A stretch of 64,000 nt of DNA from Pseudomonas sp. RIT288 (GCF_000631985.1 NZ_JFYN01000012.1:558001-622000); one strand, 5' to 3'; shown: positions 50,421 through 60,178, counted from the stretch's first letter. Numbers and translations: made by a program. The notes: generated by a model from the letters alone, not told the origin.

Positions 50421-50751
50421 GAAAGACGATGTCCCGGAAAGCCCCGCGCAGGGAAATCTGCCGGGGTTTTTTGTGTCTTTTGCTTGGCGCGGTACTTTGA
50501 AAACTTTCGAAAAGAGGTTGTTCATCTTCATTCAGGTCAGCTGAAAATCCGCTTTCGTCTTCGCTGTAAGCCAGCGCGTCGAGCGCGCGTTCCAGTGCAA
50601 ACTCCGGGTTGTGCTTGCGCAGGCCCTGAATGCGTCTTTTCGTTTTCTCCACGGCGTTCGCCGCTTTTGTGCAGTCCATTCCGCTCGCCATCGCCTGCTG
50701 GAAAAACAGCAGCGCGCAGGCGGACACGATGTAGCGTCCGTTGATGAACAC
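50359..50751 (-). CDS. Small secreted protein, doubtful 3' end
   Basis: A 130-residue frame that starts at GTG (AAGG upstream) with a signal peptide (about residues 1-23) and MDCTKAANAVEKTKRRI, which looks like the start of Cys-containing small periplasmic proteins. From about residue 90 it runs through the terminator of the opposite strand and 62 bp into the end of the GMC gene, so the 3' part may be a frameshift or a lost stop. Confidence 0.45.
   Translation of the reverse strand: MFINGRYIVSACALLFFQQAMASGMDCTKAANAVEKTKRRIQGLRKHNPEFALERALDALAYSEDESGFSADLNEDEQPLFESFQSTAPSKRHKKPRQISLRGAFRDIVFLRPPPPTHRQCEYSTLRLSA
50442..50472 (+). terminator. Terminator after the dehydrogenase operon
   Basis: CCCCG...GCAG/CTGC...CGGGG hairpin followed by TTTTTT. 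Confidence 0.8.
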
Positions 50752-50961
50752 GAGATAAACCTTGCAGGGGGAAGGTGAGTCGGTGCGCGGGGTAATCGCT
50801 GCACGAGGAATCTTGAAGTGCCCACTTCAGAGAACGTCACTTGTGGCCGATAACCCACTCGGTGACTTAAAAGTCGCGTGAAATCGCTTGATAGCATTTG
50901 GCCGGCAGCTATCATCTGCGCGCCTGAAATTGCCCTCACTTCAATTGCCTGGAAATCCTCG

Positions 50962-52566
50962 ATGCTGTCGTATCACCAAAAGAGTTTTCTGATCGTCGAT
51001 GATTTCTCGGATTTCCGCAGTTCCGTACGCTCGATGTTGCGCGAGCTGGGCGTCAAGGACGTGGACACCGCCGACACCGGTGAGCAGGCGCTGAAGATGT
51101 GCGCGCAGAAGTCCTACGATTTCATCCTGCAGGATTTCCATCTCGGCGACGGCAAGAAGAACGGCCAGCAGGTGCTCGAAGACCTGATGTCGGAAAAACT
51201 CATCAGCCATGAAGCGGTGTTCGTCATGGTGACGGCCGAGACCAGTCAGGCGATGGTACTCAGTGCCCTCGAGCACGAGCCGGATGCGTACCTGACCAAA
51301 CCGTTCAACCGCTCTGGCCTGGCCCAGCGGCTGGAGCGTCTGGAGCAGCGCAAGACGTTGCTCAAACCGATTCTGCAAGCCCTTGATCGCGGTAAACCGG
51401 TCGAGGTGCTCAATGCCTGTATTGCGCTGTGCAAGCAGGACATCCGTTATTCGCCGCTGTGCCTGCGTTATCGTGCCGATGCGCTGCGCGACATGAACCA
51501 GAACGAAGCGCTCGAACGCCTCTATGACAGCATCATCGCTGACCGGCCGTTGCCGTGGGCGTTTGCCGGGTTGGGCAAGTTGCTGTTCAAGCGTGGGCAA
51601 GTGGCGCAGGCCAAAGATGTTTACGAAAAGGCGCTGAAAGTGTTCCCGATGATGCCGGCGCTGTACGACGGCATGGCCGATGTGCTGGTCGCCGAGGGCG
51701 ACACCAAAGGTGCGCAGCGGGTGCTGGAGGAGGCGATTCGGTTGTCGCCGCTGGCGGTGCGCCGGCAGGCGTTGCTCGGCAAACTGGCGATGGCCAACGA
51801 AGATTTCGAAACGGCCTCGCGGGCTTATCGTCAAGCCGTGTCTCAGGGCGCGCAATCGCGCTTCAAGGACCCGGAAAGCAACCTCGGCCTGGCCCATGCC
51901 CTGATCAGCAAAGGCAGTGATCGCGGTCTCGACACGCGCACGCGGCTGGAGATCAACACCACCCTCAGCGCGGTGGCCAAAGAGAACCCGTCTGACCCGG
52001 GCCTGCAGATTCGTGCGCGGCTGATGAAGGCCACCAGTCTGCTGCTCAACGATGCCGAGACCGCCGACAAGCTCACCGAACAAGCGCTGATGCGCCTCGA
52101 TGGCATGGAACAGTTCATGAGCCCTGAAGCGGCGCTGCTGGTTGCCAAGCAGTTGCAGATGCTCGGTCAGGCCGAGGCGGGCACGTCGATGCTCAAGAGC
52201 TGCGCGGAAATTTACGGCGACGACCCGGCGGTGATGAAAGACATCGCCAAACTCACCGATGACCCGACGATTCTCAGCTCAAGTAACGCCGCCGCCGACC
52301 TTAACCGTCAGGGCGTGCGCGTGTACAAGACCGGCAACCTGGTGGAGGCCCGCGAGGTGTTCCGCAAGGCGCTGAAGATGCAACCGAAGAACATCAGTAT
52401 CGCGCTGAACATGGCCCAGTCGTTGCTGCACGGCACCGACACCAGTGTGCCGTCGGCGGAGCTGGAAGAATGTCGGGCCTGCCTGAAAATGGTCGGCCTG
52501 ATGCCCGACACCGACGCGCGTTTTGCGCGTTATCAGAAGCTGAAAAGCAAGGCGTTTGGCGAATGA
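50962..52566 (+). CDS. Response regulator with TPR output domain
   Basis: A 534-residue protein: N-terminal receiver domain (about 1-125) with VDDFSD, phosphoacceptor D58 in LQDFHLGDG, and the Lys in YLTKPFN (K113); the rest is tetratricopeptide repeats (about 150-530; AFAGLGKLLFKRGQVAQAKDVYEKAL-type units). There is no DNA-binding domain, so output is by protein contact. ATG 50962 has GGAAA upstream. The ATGA overlap with the histidine kinase gene shows a coupled pair. Confidence 0.9.
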   Translation: MLSYHQKSFLIVDDFSDFRSSVRSMLRELGVKDVDTADTGEQALKMCAQKSYDFILQDFHLGDGKKNGQQVLEDLMSEKLISHEAVFVMVTAETSQAMVLSALEHEPDAYLTKPFNRSGLAQRLERLEQRKTLLKPILQALDRGKPVEVLNACIALCKQDIRYSPLCLRYRADALRDMNQNEALERLYDSIIADRPLPWAFAGLGKLLFKRGQVAQAKDVYEKALKVFPMMPALYDGMADVLVAEGDTKGAQRVLEEAIRLSPLAVRRQALLGKLAMANEDFETASRAYRQAVSQGAQSRFKDPESNLGLAHALISKGSDRGLDTRTRLEINTTLSAVAKENPSDPGLQIRARLMKATSLLLNDAETADKLTEQALMRLDGMEQFMSPEAALLVAKQLQMLGQAEAGTSMLKSCAEIYGDDPAVMKDIAKLTDDPTILSSSNAAADLNRQGVRVYKTGNLVEAREVFRKALKMQPKNISIALNMAQSLLHGTDTSVPSAELEECRACLKMVGLMPDTDARFARYQKLKSKAFGE

Positions 52567-53255
52567 ACCAAGACGAGCAGGCTCTGGATTTCTCAACGGT
52601 GATTGCCTCCACCGTTCACGACATGAAGAACTCGCTGGCGATGCTGATGCAAGCCCACAGCCAGTGGCTGGCGCGCTTGCCAGAGGGGCAGCGCGCAGGA
52701 GCGGAGCAGGGCGTGATCGACTTCGAGTTCGCCCACCTCAACGGCATGCTGGTGCAGTTGCTCGGGCTGTACAAGCTCGGCGTCAACCAGTTGCCGCTGC
52801 AACCGGCCTATCACGAACTCGACGACTTCATCGAGGCGCAGTTGGCGTCACACCAAGAGGTGTTTGCCAGTCGCGGCATTATCGCCACCTATGAAGTCGA
52901 TCCGCTGAGTCCGCTGGGGTTCTTTGATCGTGAATTGGTTGCGTCGGTGTTGGGCAACTGCATCAACAACGCCATTCGTTATGCCCGCGAGTCGCTGCTG
53001 ATTACCGTCAGCGACGAGGCCGGACAACTGGTGTTGAGCATCAACGATGACGGCGACGGTTACCCGGCCGAGATGCTCGAGCGTCAGGCCGATTACGTGC
53101 AGGGCATCAATCACAGCAGCGGCAGCACGGGCCTGGGTCTGTATTTCGCCAGCCGCATTGCTGCGTTGCATCAGCGCAATGGCGTGGTCGGACACACCGA
53201 AATTCGCAATGGCGGACCATTGGGTGGCGGCGTCTTCAGCCTCTACCTGCCCTGA
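52563..53255 (+). CDS. Small histidine kinase without sensor domain
   Basis: A 230-residue cytoplasmic kinase. The dimerisation region has VHDMKNSLAML (H19 as the likely phospho-His), and the ATPase region has an N box NCINNAIRYA, G1 DDGDGYP, and G2 GSTGLGLYFASRI. No input domain or membrane segment is seen, so it must be controlled by a partner. Overlaps the receiver-TPR gene, its likely partner. Confidence 0.88.
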   Translation: MNQDEQALDFSTVIASTVHDMKNSLAMLMQAHSQWLARLPEGQRAGAEQGVIDFEFAHLNGMLVQLLGLYKLGVNQLPLQPAYHELDDFIEAQLASHQEVFASRGIIATYEVDPLSPLGFFDRELVASVLGNCINNAIRYARESLLITVSDEAGQLVLSINDDGDGYPAEMLERQADYVQGINHSSGSTGLGLYFASRIAALHQRNGVVGHTEIRNGGPLGGGVFSLYLP

Positions 53256-53267
53256 AGGCATGCCCCC

Positions 53268-53343
53268 TGTAGGAGCTGCCGAAGGCTGCGATCTTTTGAC
53301 TTTTTTTAAGATCAAAAGATCGCAGCCTGCGGCAGCTCCTACA
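53268..53343. repeat. REP/BIME inverted repeat
   Basis: GTAGGAGCTGCCGAAGGCTG type; near-perfect arms, after the kinase gene. Confidence 0.85.
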
Positions 53344-53454
53344 CAGCAATTCGGTGGTGGCCTTTTTTGTTTGACGCTGCTTGATATTCCGAACAGCCGG
53401 AGCCTATTTTGTACGGTCGCCGTTCGCGGCTCGCACAATAACAAGGATTGCGTC

Positions 53455-54798
53455 ATGACAACCGATGGCCAGGGTTCACTCGCGCAGCGACTGACCGGCA
53501 TTGATGAGATCGAATGTGTCACGCCGGATTTGAACGGCGTGCCGCGCGGCAAGGTGATGACCGCCGAGGGTTTTCTCGAAGGGCGGCGTTTGCAGATGGC
53601 GCGGGGAGTGCTGCTGCAATGCATCATGGGCGGTTATCCGCCGGCGCGGTTTTACGGCAGCGATGACGGCGACCTGGCGCTGGTCGCCGAGCCGAGCATG
53701 ATCCATCCCCTGCCATGGAGCGACGAACCGCGTGCCCTGGCCATCTGCGATGCCGACGAACTGAGCGGCGAAAGCTCCAACCTGTCGACCCGTGGTCAAC
53801 TCAAAAAAGTCATCGCCCGTTACGCCGCACATGGCTTGGCGCCAGTGGTGGCGACCGAGCTGGAATTCTTCGTCTTCGCGCCGAACACCGATCCGACCCA
53901 GCCGTTCCGTCCGCCGGTAGGTCTTGATGGGCGCCGCGAGGATGGTCAGTCGGCGTTCAGCGTCAGCTCCAACAATGGCCTGAGGCCGTTCTTCAGCGAA
54001 GTCTATAAATGCATGGCAGCCCTCGGTCTGCCACGCGATACCTTCATGCATGAGATGGGCGTCAGCCAGTTCGAGATCAACTTGCTGCACGGTGATCCGC
54101 TGTTGCTGGCCGACCAGACCTTCCTGTTCAAACACTTGCTCAAGGAAGTCGCGCTCAAGCATGGCCTGAGTGTAGTGTGCATGGCCAAGCCGCTGGCGCA
54201 CACGCCGGGCAGTTCGATGCACATTCACCAAAGCCTGGTCGAGATCGCCACCGGCAACAATGTGTTCAGTGACCAGAGCGGCGAGCCGACGGCGATGTTC
54301 CACCATTTCATCGGCGGGCAGCAGGCGGGCATGGCGGATTTCACCGCGCTGTTCGCGCCGAACGTGAACTCCTATCAGCGTCTGTGCCACCCGTATGCGT
54401 CGCCGAACAATGCCTGCTGGTCGCACGACAACCGTGCGGCAGGGCTGCGGATTCCGGCCAGTTCGCCGGCGGCCCGGCGCGTCGAAAACCGCTTGCCCGG
54501 CGCCGATGCCAACCCGTATCTGGCGATTGCCGCGAGCCTGGCCGCCGGCTTGCATGGGATCGAGCATGCGCTGGAACCGACTGCGGCGATTCAGGGCGAA
54601 TTCGAAGTACCGGACAATCTTTCGCTGCCGTGTACCTTGAATGCCGCACTCGAACGTCTGAAACGTAGCCAATTGGCCAGGGAACTGTTCGGACAGGAGT
54701 TCATCGAAGGCTACATCGCTTCGAAGACCATGGAGTTGACCAGCTTCTTTGATGAAATCACTCCCTGGGAACGGCGTGTTCTAGCAGCCCAGGCCTGA
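53455..54798 (+). CDS. Glutamine synthetase-family enzyme (gamma-glutamylpolyamine synthetase-like)
   Basis: A 447-residue GS-fold ligase. Segments IDEIECVTPDLNGVPRGKVM, TELEFFVFAP, GVSQFEINLLHGDPL, GSSMHIHQSL and SPAARRVENRLPGADANPYL match the PuuA/PauA group that joins glutamate to putrescine or other amines, rather than the housekeeping GlnA. ATG 53455 has AAGGA upstream; the frame extends back through the REP. Probably catabolic. Confidence 0.85.
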   Translation: MTTDGQGSLAQRLTGIDEIECVTPDLNGVPRGKVMTAEGFLEGRRLQMARGVLLQCIMGGYPPARFYGSDDGDLALVAEPSMIHPLPWSDEPRALAICDADELSGESSNLSTRGQLKKVIARYAAHGLAPVVATELEFFVFAPNTDPTQPFRPPVGLDGRREDGQSAFSVSSNNGLRPFFSEVYKCMAALGLPRDTFMHEMGVSQFEINLLHGDPLLLADQTFLFKHLLKEVALKHGLSVVCMAKPLAHTPGSSMHIHQSLVEIATGNNVFSDQSGEPTAMFHHFIGGQQAGMADFTALFAPNVNSYQRLCHPYASPNNACWSHDNRAAGLRIPASSPAARRVENRLPGADANPYLAIAASLAAGLHGIEHALEPTAAIQGEFEVPDNLSLPCTLNAALERLKRSQLARELFGQEFIEGYIASKTMELTSFFDEITPWERRVLAAQA

Positions 54799-54867
54799 CT
54801 AACTGTCGCCGTCGGGCTATCGTCTTGATAGTCCGATACTCACTGCAAGGAGCCGCTCGGAACGCCG

Positions 54868-56256
54868 ATGCGCCAAATCTGGAAATCCTTTCGAGCGCTG
54901 TATTTCGCCTCGCTGATGATGTTGATCGGCTCGGGCCTTCTATCTACATACCTGGCATTGCGCCTGGCCGCGGACAATGTCGACGGGCTGTGGGTCGGTG
55001 CGCTGATGGCCGCCAACTATTTCGGCCTGGTACTGGGCGGCAAGATCGGTCACCGCTTGATCGCCCGGGTCGGACACATTCGAGCGTATTCGGCGTGTGC
55101 CGGGATCGTCGGCGCGGCGGTGCTCGGGCATGGCCTGGTCGACTGGCTGCCGGCATGGCTGGTGCTGCGGACCATCGTCGGTCTGGGCATGATGTGCCAG
55201 TACATGGTGATCGAGAGCTGGCTCAACGAGCAGGCCGACGCCAACCAGCGCGGGCTGGTGTTCAGCGGCTACATGATCGCTTCGTATCTGGGGCTGGTGC
55301 TCGGTCAGCTGATTCTGGTCATGCACCCGGGCCTCGGTCTGGAGCTGCTGATGCTGGTCGCCCTGTGTTTTGCCCTGTGTCTGGTGCCAGTGGCGCTGAC
55401 CCGGCGGATTCACCCGGCGCCGCTGCATCCGGCACCGATGGAACCGCGCTTCTTTATCAAGCGAGTGCCGCAGTCGTTGAGCACGGTGCTCGGTGCAGGC
55501 CTGATCATCGGCTCGTTCTACGGTCTGGCACCACTGTATGCATCGCAGCAGGGGCTTTCGACCGAACAGGTCGGTCTGTTCATGGGTAGCTGCATTTTTG
55601 CCGGACTGCTGGTGCAGTGGCCGTTGGGCTGGCTGTCCGACCGTTATGACCGGGCGCTGCTGATTCGTTGTTTTGCCGGGTTCCTGGCGGTAGCGGCATT
55701 GCCGTTGGCGATCTTGCCGCAGGTGCCGCTGGAAGTTCTGTTTGTCGTCGGGTTCATGTGTTCGCTGGTGCAGTTCTGCCTGTATCCGCTGGCGGTGGCG
55801 TTCTCCAACGACCACGTCGAGGGCGATCGCCGGGTGTCGCTGACGGCGATGCTGCTGGTGACCTACGGTGTCGGCGCGAGTATCGGCCCGCTGCTGGCCG
55901 GGGTGCTGATGAAGCTGTTCGGCAGTCAGAGCCTGTACGCGTTCTTCAGCTTTTTTGCGCTGGTGCTGGTGTGGCGCATCCGGCCGAAAGCGGTGACCAA
56001 TCTGCATCAGGTCGACGACGCACCGCTGCATCACGTGGCGATGCCGGACAGCATGTCCAGCTCGCCGCTGGTGGCCGCGCTCGACCCGCGAGTGGATGAG
56101 CAGGTGGTGCAGGAGCAGATGCAGACCACGGTTACGCCGGAACCGGAACCGGAGTCGGAGCCAGAACCCGAAGTGCAGCCTGAAGCGGCGGTGGAAACTG
56201 ATCCGGCTGATGGCGGCGATAAACCGACGCCGGACATCAGTGGTGCCAGGCCCTGA
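54868..56256 (+). CDS. MFS transporter (YcaD-like)
   Basis: A 462-residue protein with about 12 membrane helices (residues 5-370) and the MFS loop GWLSDRYDRALLIR at the second half. The YcaD-like branch is recognised by YMVIESWLNEQADANQRG. An acidic, Pro/Glu-rich tail of about 75 residues (EPEPESEPEPE) follows the last helix. Substrate unknown; located after a GS-like amine ligase, 69 bp apart. Confidence 0.85.
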   Translation: MRQIWKSFRALYFASLMMLIGSGLLSTYLALRLAADNVDGLWVGALMAANYFGLVLGGKIGHRLIARVGHIRAYSACAGIVGAAVLGHGLVDWLPAWLVLRTIVGLGMMCQYMVIESWLNEQADANQRGLVFSGYMIASYLGLVLGQLILVMHPGLGLELLMLVALCFALCLVPVALTRRIHPAPLHPAPMEPRFFIKRVPQSLSTVLGAGLIIGSFYGLAPLYASQQGLSTEQVGLFMGSCIFAGLLVQWPLGWLSDRYDRALLIRCFAGFLAVAALPLAILPQVPLEVLFVVGFMCSLVQFCLYPLAVAFSNDHVEGDRRVSLTAMLLVTYGVGASIGPLLAGVLMKLFGSQSLYAFFSFFALVLVWRIRPKAVTNLHQVDDAPLHHVAMPDSMSSSPLVAALDPRVDEQVVQEQMQTTVTPEPEPESEPEPEVQPEAAVETDPADGGDKPTPDISGARP

Positions 56257-56298
56257 GTCGGGTGATGGCAACACTGTTCAAAGAATGATGCTTTAACT

Positions 56299-56430
56299 GT
56301 GGTGAGGGGATTTATCCCCGACCGGCTGCGAAGCAGTCGCAAAATCAACGCATGCGAAGTATCTGATACTGCGCATCGGCAGGTTTTGGGGGCGCTACGC
56401 GACCCATCGGGGATAAATCCCCTCGCCACA
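56299..56430. repeat. REP hairpin, GTGAGGGGATTTATCC type
   Basis: TGTGGTGAGGGGATTTATCC and its inverted copy GGATAAATCCCCTCGCCACA flank a variable middle; second copy of the element at 42556. Confidence 0.85.
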
Positions 56431-56461
56431 GGGATCTCCCGGCCAAGACGGGACAATGGAA

Positions 56462-56493
56462 ATAAAAAAGGGCAGTCCCGCGAGGGACTGCCC
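56462..56493 (-). terminator. Terminator after flgZ
   Basis: GGGCAGTCCC/GGGACTGCCC stem with 4-nt loop; on the minus strand followed by TTTTTTATT. Confidence 0.9.
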
Positions 56494-56513
56494 ATTCTAT
56501 TTGCCTGCAGGAA

Positions 56514-57260
56514 TTACATATCGTCTTTATCGAACCGGCGTGCTTCACGCTGCAGCTGATAGACAAAGCGTTCGACGTTACGCGCTGCCTGGCCACTGAT
56601 GTTGTGGAAGCGCAGGCCGGCGAAGGTGATGTTGAGCTTTTCTTCGAAGTGCAGATAACGCAGTTCGACCGAGATGGGCTGATTGCCGAACAGCGGGGTG
56701 GCGATCATGCGGTCGTAGACCTGGCCCAGTTGCAGGCGGTCGGTGATGTCGCCCTCAAAGCGCAGCTTGCATCCGGTGGCGGAAATATCCAGCAGTTTGC
56801 CGCTGATCGGCGCCTTGAGCTTTTCGCCGCCGAGTTCGACGCTGACCAGGTCAGTCAGCTTCAGGGCCGCGCGAAAGGCGTTGCGGCGCTGGTGGTAAAC
56901 CACTTCGGTCGGCAGTTCGCCGGTGTAGAAGCGATCGCCCTCGGACTCTTCAATGTTCAGCGTACCGGTGCATTCCCAGGCGATGCGCACGCCATCGTGG
57001 AAACCTTCGACCTTGAACGGTTCGCCCGCCAGCAGAAAACGCTCGCCATCGCGCGGGATCATTTCGTCCAGGGCAATCGTCGCGGTTTCGCGGTCGACCT
57101 GGATCAGGTAGCTCTGGAAGCGCTGGCTGCGCTCATGGAACGTGATGATCAGCGGATCGTGGCTTTCTTGCAGCTGGCGCAGGTTGCTGGAGATTTCCAG
57201 GGGCGTGGTCAGCACCTTTGGGGGCTGCGGACTATCATCCGCGCTTAGGGCGTTTGGCAC
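56514..57260 (-). CDS. flgZ: Flagellar brake protein, PilZ domain (YcgR/FlgZ)
   Basis: A 248-residue protein with an N-terminal YcgR-like domain (about 20-115; [19 protein letters not shown]) and a PilZ domain (about 120-235) that binds cyclic di-GMP through QRRNAFR and DISATGCKL. It slows the motor when c-di-GMP is high. It starts at GTG with GGAG 12 nt upstream. Last gene after flgA-flgM-flgN, the same order as in P. aeruginosa and P. fluorescens. Confidence 0.92.
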   Translation of the reverse strand: MPNALSADDSPQPPKVLTTPLEISSNLRQLQESHDPLIITFHERSQRFQSYLIQVDRETATIALDEMIPRDGERFLLAGEPFKVEGFHDGVRIAWECTGTLNIEESEGDRFYTGELPTEVVYHQRRNAFRAALKLTDLVSVELGGEKLKAPISGKLLDISATGCKLRFEGDITDRLQLGQVYDRMIATPLFGNQPISVELRYLHFEEKLNITFAGLRFHNISGQAARNVERFVYQLQREARRFDKDDM

Positions 57261-57352
57261 GTTTTCTCAATCTCCAGACAAAATTTGACTACGACTTGCC
57301 AGCATTTTGCCAGCATGTTCCGCGGGTTGATAGTGCAGGCACATCGAATGGC

Positions 57353-57820
57353 TCACGCCTGGCTGAGCGTACGCGGCTTGGTGGGTTTGGCGAAAGTGCC
57401 CGAGGCGTCATACAACGCTGGCGGCTCGCCCCCGGTGAGGATTTTCAGCTGATTGGCCGTGGCGGCCTGCTGAATCTGGATCGACTGGCCGTTCTTGACG
57501 TTGGCCGCCTGGCACTGGGCAATCAGGTCGGTCAGCACGTCACTCTGGGCCAACAACTGGTCGCCTATGCTCGAGTGGCTGGCCAGTTGCTCCAGGCCCT
57601 GACGGTCGAGCGGCAGGTTGAGGCTGGCGAGGATTTCGCTGCGCTTGCGGCCATGCTGTTCAAGCAAAATGATCAATGCCTGTTTGCGCGCCAGAATATC
57701 TTCGAGCAAAGGCATGTCGCGACCGTGCAAGGCGAGGGACTCGGTTTGCAGTAACTCCAGCAATTGTTGAGCTGGAGCAAAGTCGTCGGTGATCAGTTGC
57801 AATAAATTAGTGTCGTGCAT
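57353..57820 (-). CDS. flgN: Flagellar chaperone FlgN
   Basis: A 155-residue helical protein; chaperone for hook-associated proteins FlgK and FlgL. Recognised by LLELLQTESLALHGRDMPLL and KQALIILLEQHGRKRSEIL. Located directly after flgM, 48 bp apart, in its usual place. Confidence 0.9.
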   Translation of the reverse strand: MHDTNLLQLITDDFAPAQQLLELLQTESLALHGRDMPLLEDILARKQALIILLEQHGRKRSEILASLNLPLDRQGLEQLASHSSIGDQLLAQSDVLTDLIAQCQAANVKNGQSIQIQQAATANQLKILTGGEPPALYDASGTFAKPTKPRTLSQA

Positions 57821-57868
57821 GGCTGGCCTTGGGTTTTAAGCGTCCAAAAGCCTGGCGCCGGCAAAAGC

Positions 57869-58195
57869 CTAGCGCTGGGCTTCGAAGTTGAGCAGTTTGC
57901 TGGCTACACGGTTGCTGTCGACTTTATAGCTGCCATCGGCAATCGCTGCTTTCAACTCGGCCACCCGGGCTTTGTCGACGGCAGGCTGATCGCGCAGCTT
58001 GTCAGTGACCTTCTGCAACTGTTGAGCCTCATTGCTGAGGTGTACCGATTCCCCGCTTTTTGCGGTACTGGCCGTTTCGGCCTGGGTATTCAGCGGCGCG
58101 GAGGTGCCGGATTCGGCGGTTTCCTTGGCGTTGCTGGTACGTGTACTGCCCGTAAGTGACGAGGAGCTGTTCAAACGGCTGAAATCGATGACCAT
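57869..58195 (-). CDS. flgM: Anti-sigma-28 factor FlgM
   Basis: A 108-residue protein that binds FliA until the hook is complete. N-terminus [13 protein letters not shown], disordered middle, and C-terminal [20 protein letters not shown], which is the FliA-binding part. ATG 58195 has AGAGG upstream; the frame extends to 58264. A sigma-28 promoter is at 58231-58257. Confidence 0.92.
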   Translation of the reverse strand: MVIDFSRLNSSSSLTGSTRTSNAKETAESGTSAPLNTQAETASTAKSGESVHLSNEAQQLQKVTDKLRDQPAVDKARVAELKAAIADGSYKVDSNRVASKLLNFEAQR

Positions 58196-58230
58196 GTTAA
58201 AAACCTCTGGGAATTTGGACGCTTGCCATG

Positions 58231-58257
58231 TTCTCGGCCATTCCCTGGAAAACTTTA
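58231..58257 (-). promoter_or_regulatory. Sigma-28 (FliA) promoter of flgM
   Basis: On the minus strand TAAAGTTT, 11-bp spacer, GCCGAGAA: nearly exact match to the TAAAGTTT-N11-GCCGATAA consensus, 36 bp before the flgM ATG. Confidence 0.85.
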
Positions 58258-58355
58258 GGCTCACTTTGCAATGAGCTGTATGTGCCGAAGCGTGTTCTGC
58301 TTCGGCACAGTTTAGGGAAGCGTCGAGGCCGGCGCCAGTGTTCTCCTTGAGCGTC

Positions 58356-59117
58356 TTACATGGCCACTTCCACTTGGCCCGGCGCGATGACCTGCGCCTT
58401 GATCACCCGGTTGGAATTGAGGTTTTTTACCCGGATCTGTTCTTTCAGGCCGCCATTGGCCAGGGCTTCGCCGGGCATGCGCACGGCGAGCGTACCGCTG
58501 CGGGCGATGATGACCACCTGATCACCCTTGCGCACCACTTCAGCCTGTTCCAGGTGCACTAGGGTAATCACCTGATCGGCGACCGTTGGTCGGGTTAATT
58601 TCTGCCCGATGGCTTCATCCACCGACGTCAGGAAACCCTGATTGATCTGGCTGATGTCGCGTTCACGCAAGGTCACGTCTTGCGGCTCGATAATTCCGGC
58701 GCGTTTCAGCGGGCGAGTGGTGGTGACAATCTCGCGAAACAGGCGGACTTGAGCGGGCACGAACACCGTCCACGGCGAGCTTCCCTCGCACCTGACCTTG
58801 ACCGTAACCCGGCCCAGCGGACGTGCCGGACTCTCCAGCGACGCTGTCAATTCCTTGTCGCACATAGGCATGCGCATACGCGGATCGAGCTGGTTGACCT
58901 CGATTTCGTAGCGGCCTTCCGTTTGACTGGTAGCCAGATAGTCTTCTACGGTGAACTCAAGAAAGCCCTGAGTGACGCCGATAAGCATGTCAGGCAAGGT
59001 AACCGTATCAGCACCGGCAGGGCTGCCAGCGAGAAAAAAGCAGACGGCAGACGTCGCGCACAGCGCTTTGCGGGTGCGGGAGGTCAGGTGTCGGAAAAAT
59101 GTCGTTTGAGCGTTCAT
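58356..59117 (-). CDS. flgA: Flagellar P-ring assembly protein FlgA
   Basis: A 253-residue periplasmic chaperone for the P-ring. Signal-peptide-like start (about residues 1-36, ending AGADTV), then SAF domains (about 130-250; [40 protein letters not shown]). ATG 59117 lacks a Shine-Dalgarno, and the predicted sigma-54 start is one base upstream. It heads flgA-flgM-flgN-flgZ. Confidence 0.9.
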   Translation of the reverse strand: MNAQTTFFRHLTSRTRKALCATSAVCFFLAGSPAGADTVTLPDMLIGVTQGFLEFTVEDYLATSQTEGRYEIEVNQLDPRMRMPMCDKELTASLESPARPLGRVTVKVRCEGSSPWTVFVPAQVRLFREIVTTTRPLKRAGIIEPQDVTLRERDISQINQGFLTSVDEAIGQKLTRPTVADQVITLVHLEQAEVVRKGDQVVIIARSGTLAVRMPGEALANGGLKEQIRVKNLNSNRVIKAQVIAPGQVEVAM

Positions 59118-59128
59118 ACGAGTTAAAA

Positions 59129-59144
59129 AGCAAGCGCCGTGCCG
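59129..59144 (-). promoter_or_regulatory. Sigma-54 promoter of flgA
   Basis: On the minus strand CGGCACGGCGCTTGCT, a match to TGGCACG-N4-TTGCT except the first base. Its 15 bases GGCACGGCGCTTGCT are the same as in the flgB promoter. Confidence 0.8.
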
Positions 59145-59199
59145 TTTAGCAATGAATGTGCGTCGCAACAACACTTGGCGTTGGTGTAGGAGTCTGGGC

Positions 59200-60132
59200 A
59201 TGGCTGGTGTAATGGATTCGGTGAACCAGCGCACGCAACTGGTAGGGCAGAATCGCCTGGAGCTGTTGTTGTTCCGTCTCGACGGTCAACAGCTCTACGG
59301 CATCAACGTGTTCAAGGTGCGGGAAGTGCTGCAATGCCCGTCGCTGACGTTGATGCCCAAGTCCAGTCCTGTCGTGTGCGGGGTGGCGAATATCCGGGGG
59401 GCGACCATTCCGATCCTTGATCTGGCAATGGCGACCGGTTCCGGGGCGTTGAAAGACAAGAACAGTCCGTTCGTGATCATCACGGAGTACAACACCAAGA
59501 CCCAGGGTTTCCTGGTTCGCTCGGTGGAGCGCATCGTCAACATGAACTGGGAAGAGATCCATCCGCCGCCCAAGGGCACGGGTCGCGATCATTACCTGAC
59601 CGCTGTGACTCGAGTCGACAATCAGTTAGTCGAAATCATCGATGTCGAGAAGGTGCTGGCGGAAGTGGCGCCGACACCCGAGGCGATTTCGGTCGGCGTG
59701 GTGGATGTCGAGACCCAGAGCAAGGCGTTGTCGCTGCGGGTGCTGACGGTCGATGACTCGTCGGTGGCGCGCAAGCAGGTCACGCGTTGCCTGCAGACGG
59801 TTGGTGTCGAAGTGGTGGCGCTGAACGACGGCAAGCAGGCGCTGGATTACCTGCGCAAGCTGGTCGATGAGGGCAAGAAGCCGGAAGAAGAGTTCCTGAT
59901 GATGATTTCCGACATCGAGATGCCGGAGATGGACGGGTACACCCTGACGGCGGAGATTCGCAGCGACCCGCGCATGCAAAAGCTTCATATCATCCTGCAT
60001 ACTTCGTTGTCGGGGGTATTCAATCAGGCGATGGTCAAGAAAGTCGGTGCCGATGACTTCCTGGCCAAATTCCGTCCTGATGACCTGGCATCCCGGGTAG
60101 TCGACCGGATCAAAGCAGCAGATATCAGCTAG
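59200..60132 (+). CDS. cheV: Chemotaxis protein CheV
   Basis: A 310-residue protein with an N-terminal CheW-like domain (about 20-160; FRLDGQQLYGINVFKVREVL) and a C-terminal receiver domain (about 178-305; VLTVDDSSVARKQV, DIEMPEMDGYTLT with the phospho-Asp, and LHTSLSG). It couples receptors to CheA. ATG 59200 has GGAG 8 nt upstream. It is divergent from flgA. Confidence 0.95.
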   Translation: MAGVMDSVNQRTQLVGQNRLELLLFRLDGQQLYGINVFKVREVLQCPSLTLMPKSSPVVCGVANIRGATIPILDLAMATGSGALKDKNSPFVIITEYNTKTQGFLVRSVERIVNMNWEEIHPPPKGTGRDHYLTAVTRVDNQLVEIIDVEKVLAEVAPTPEAISVGVVDVETQSKALSLRVLTVDDSSVARKQVTRCLQTVGVEVVALNDGKQALDYLRKLVDEGKKPEEEFLMMISDIEMPEMDGYTLTAEIRSDPRMQKLHIILHTSLSGVFNQAMVKKVGADDFLAKFRPDDLASRVVDRIKAADIS

Positions 60133-60178
60133 GGGCCTTCTGCCCCTGGCGGTCAACACGATTTAAGAGGCGGCATCA

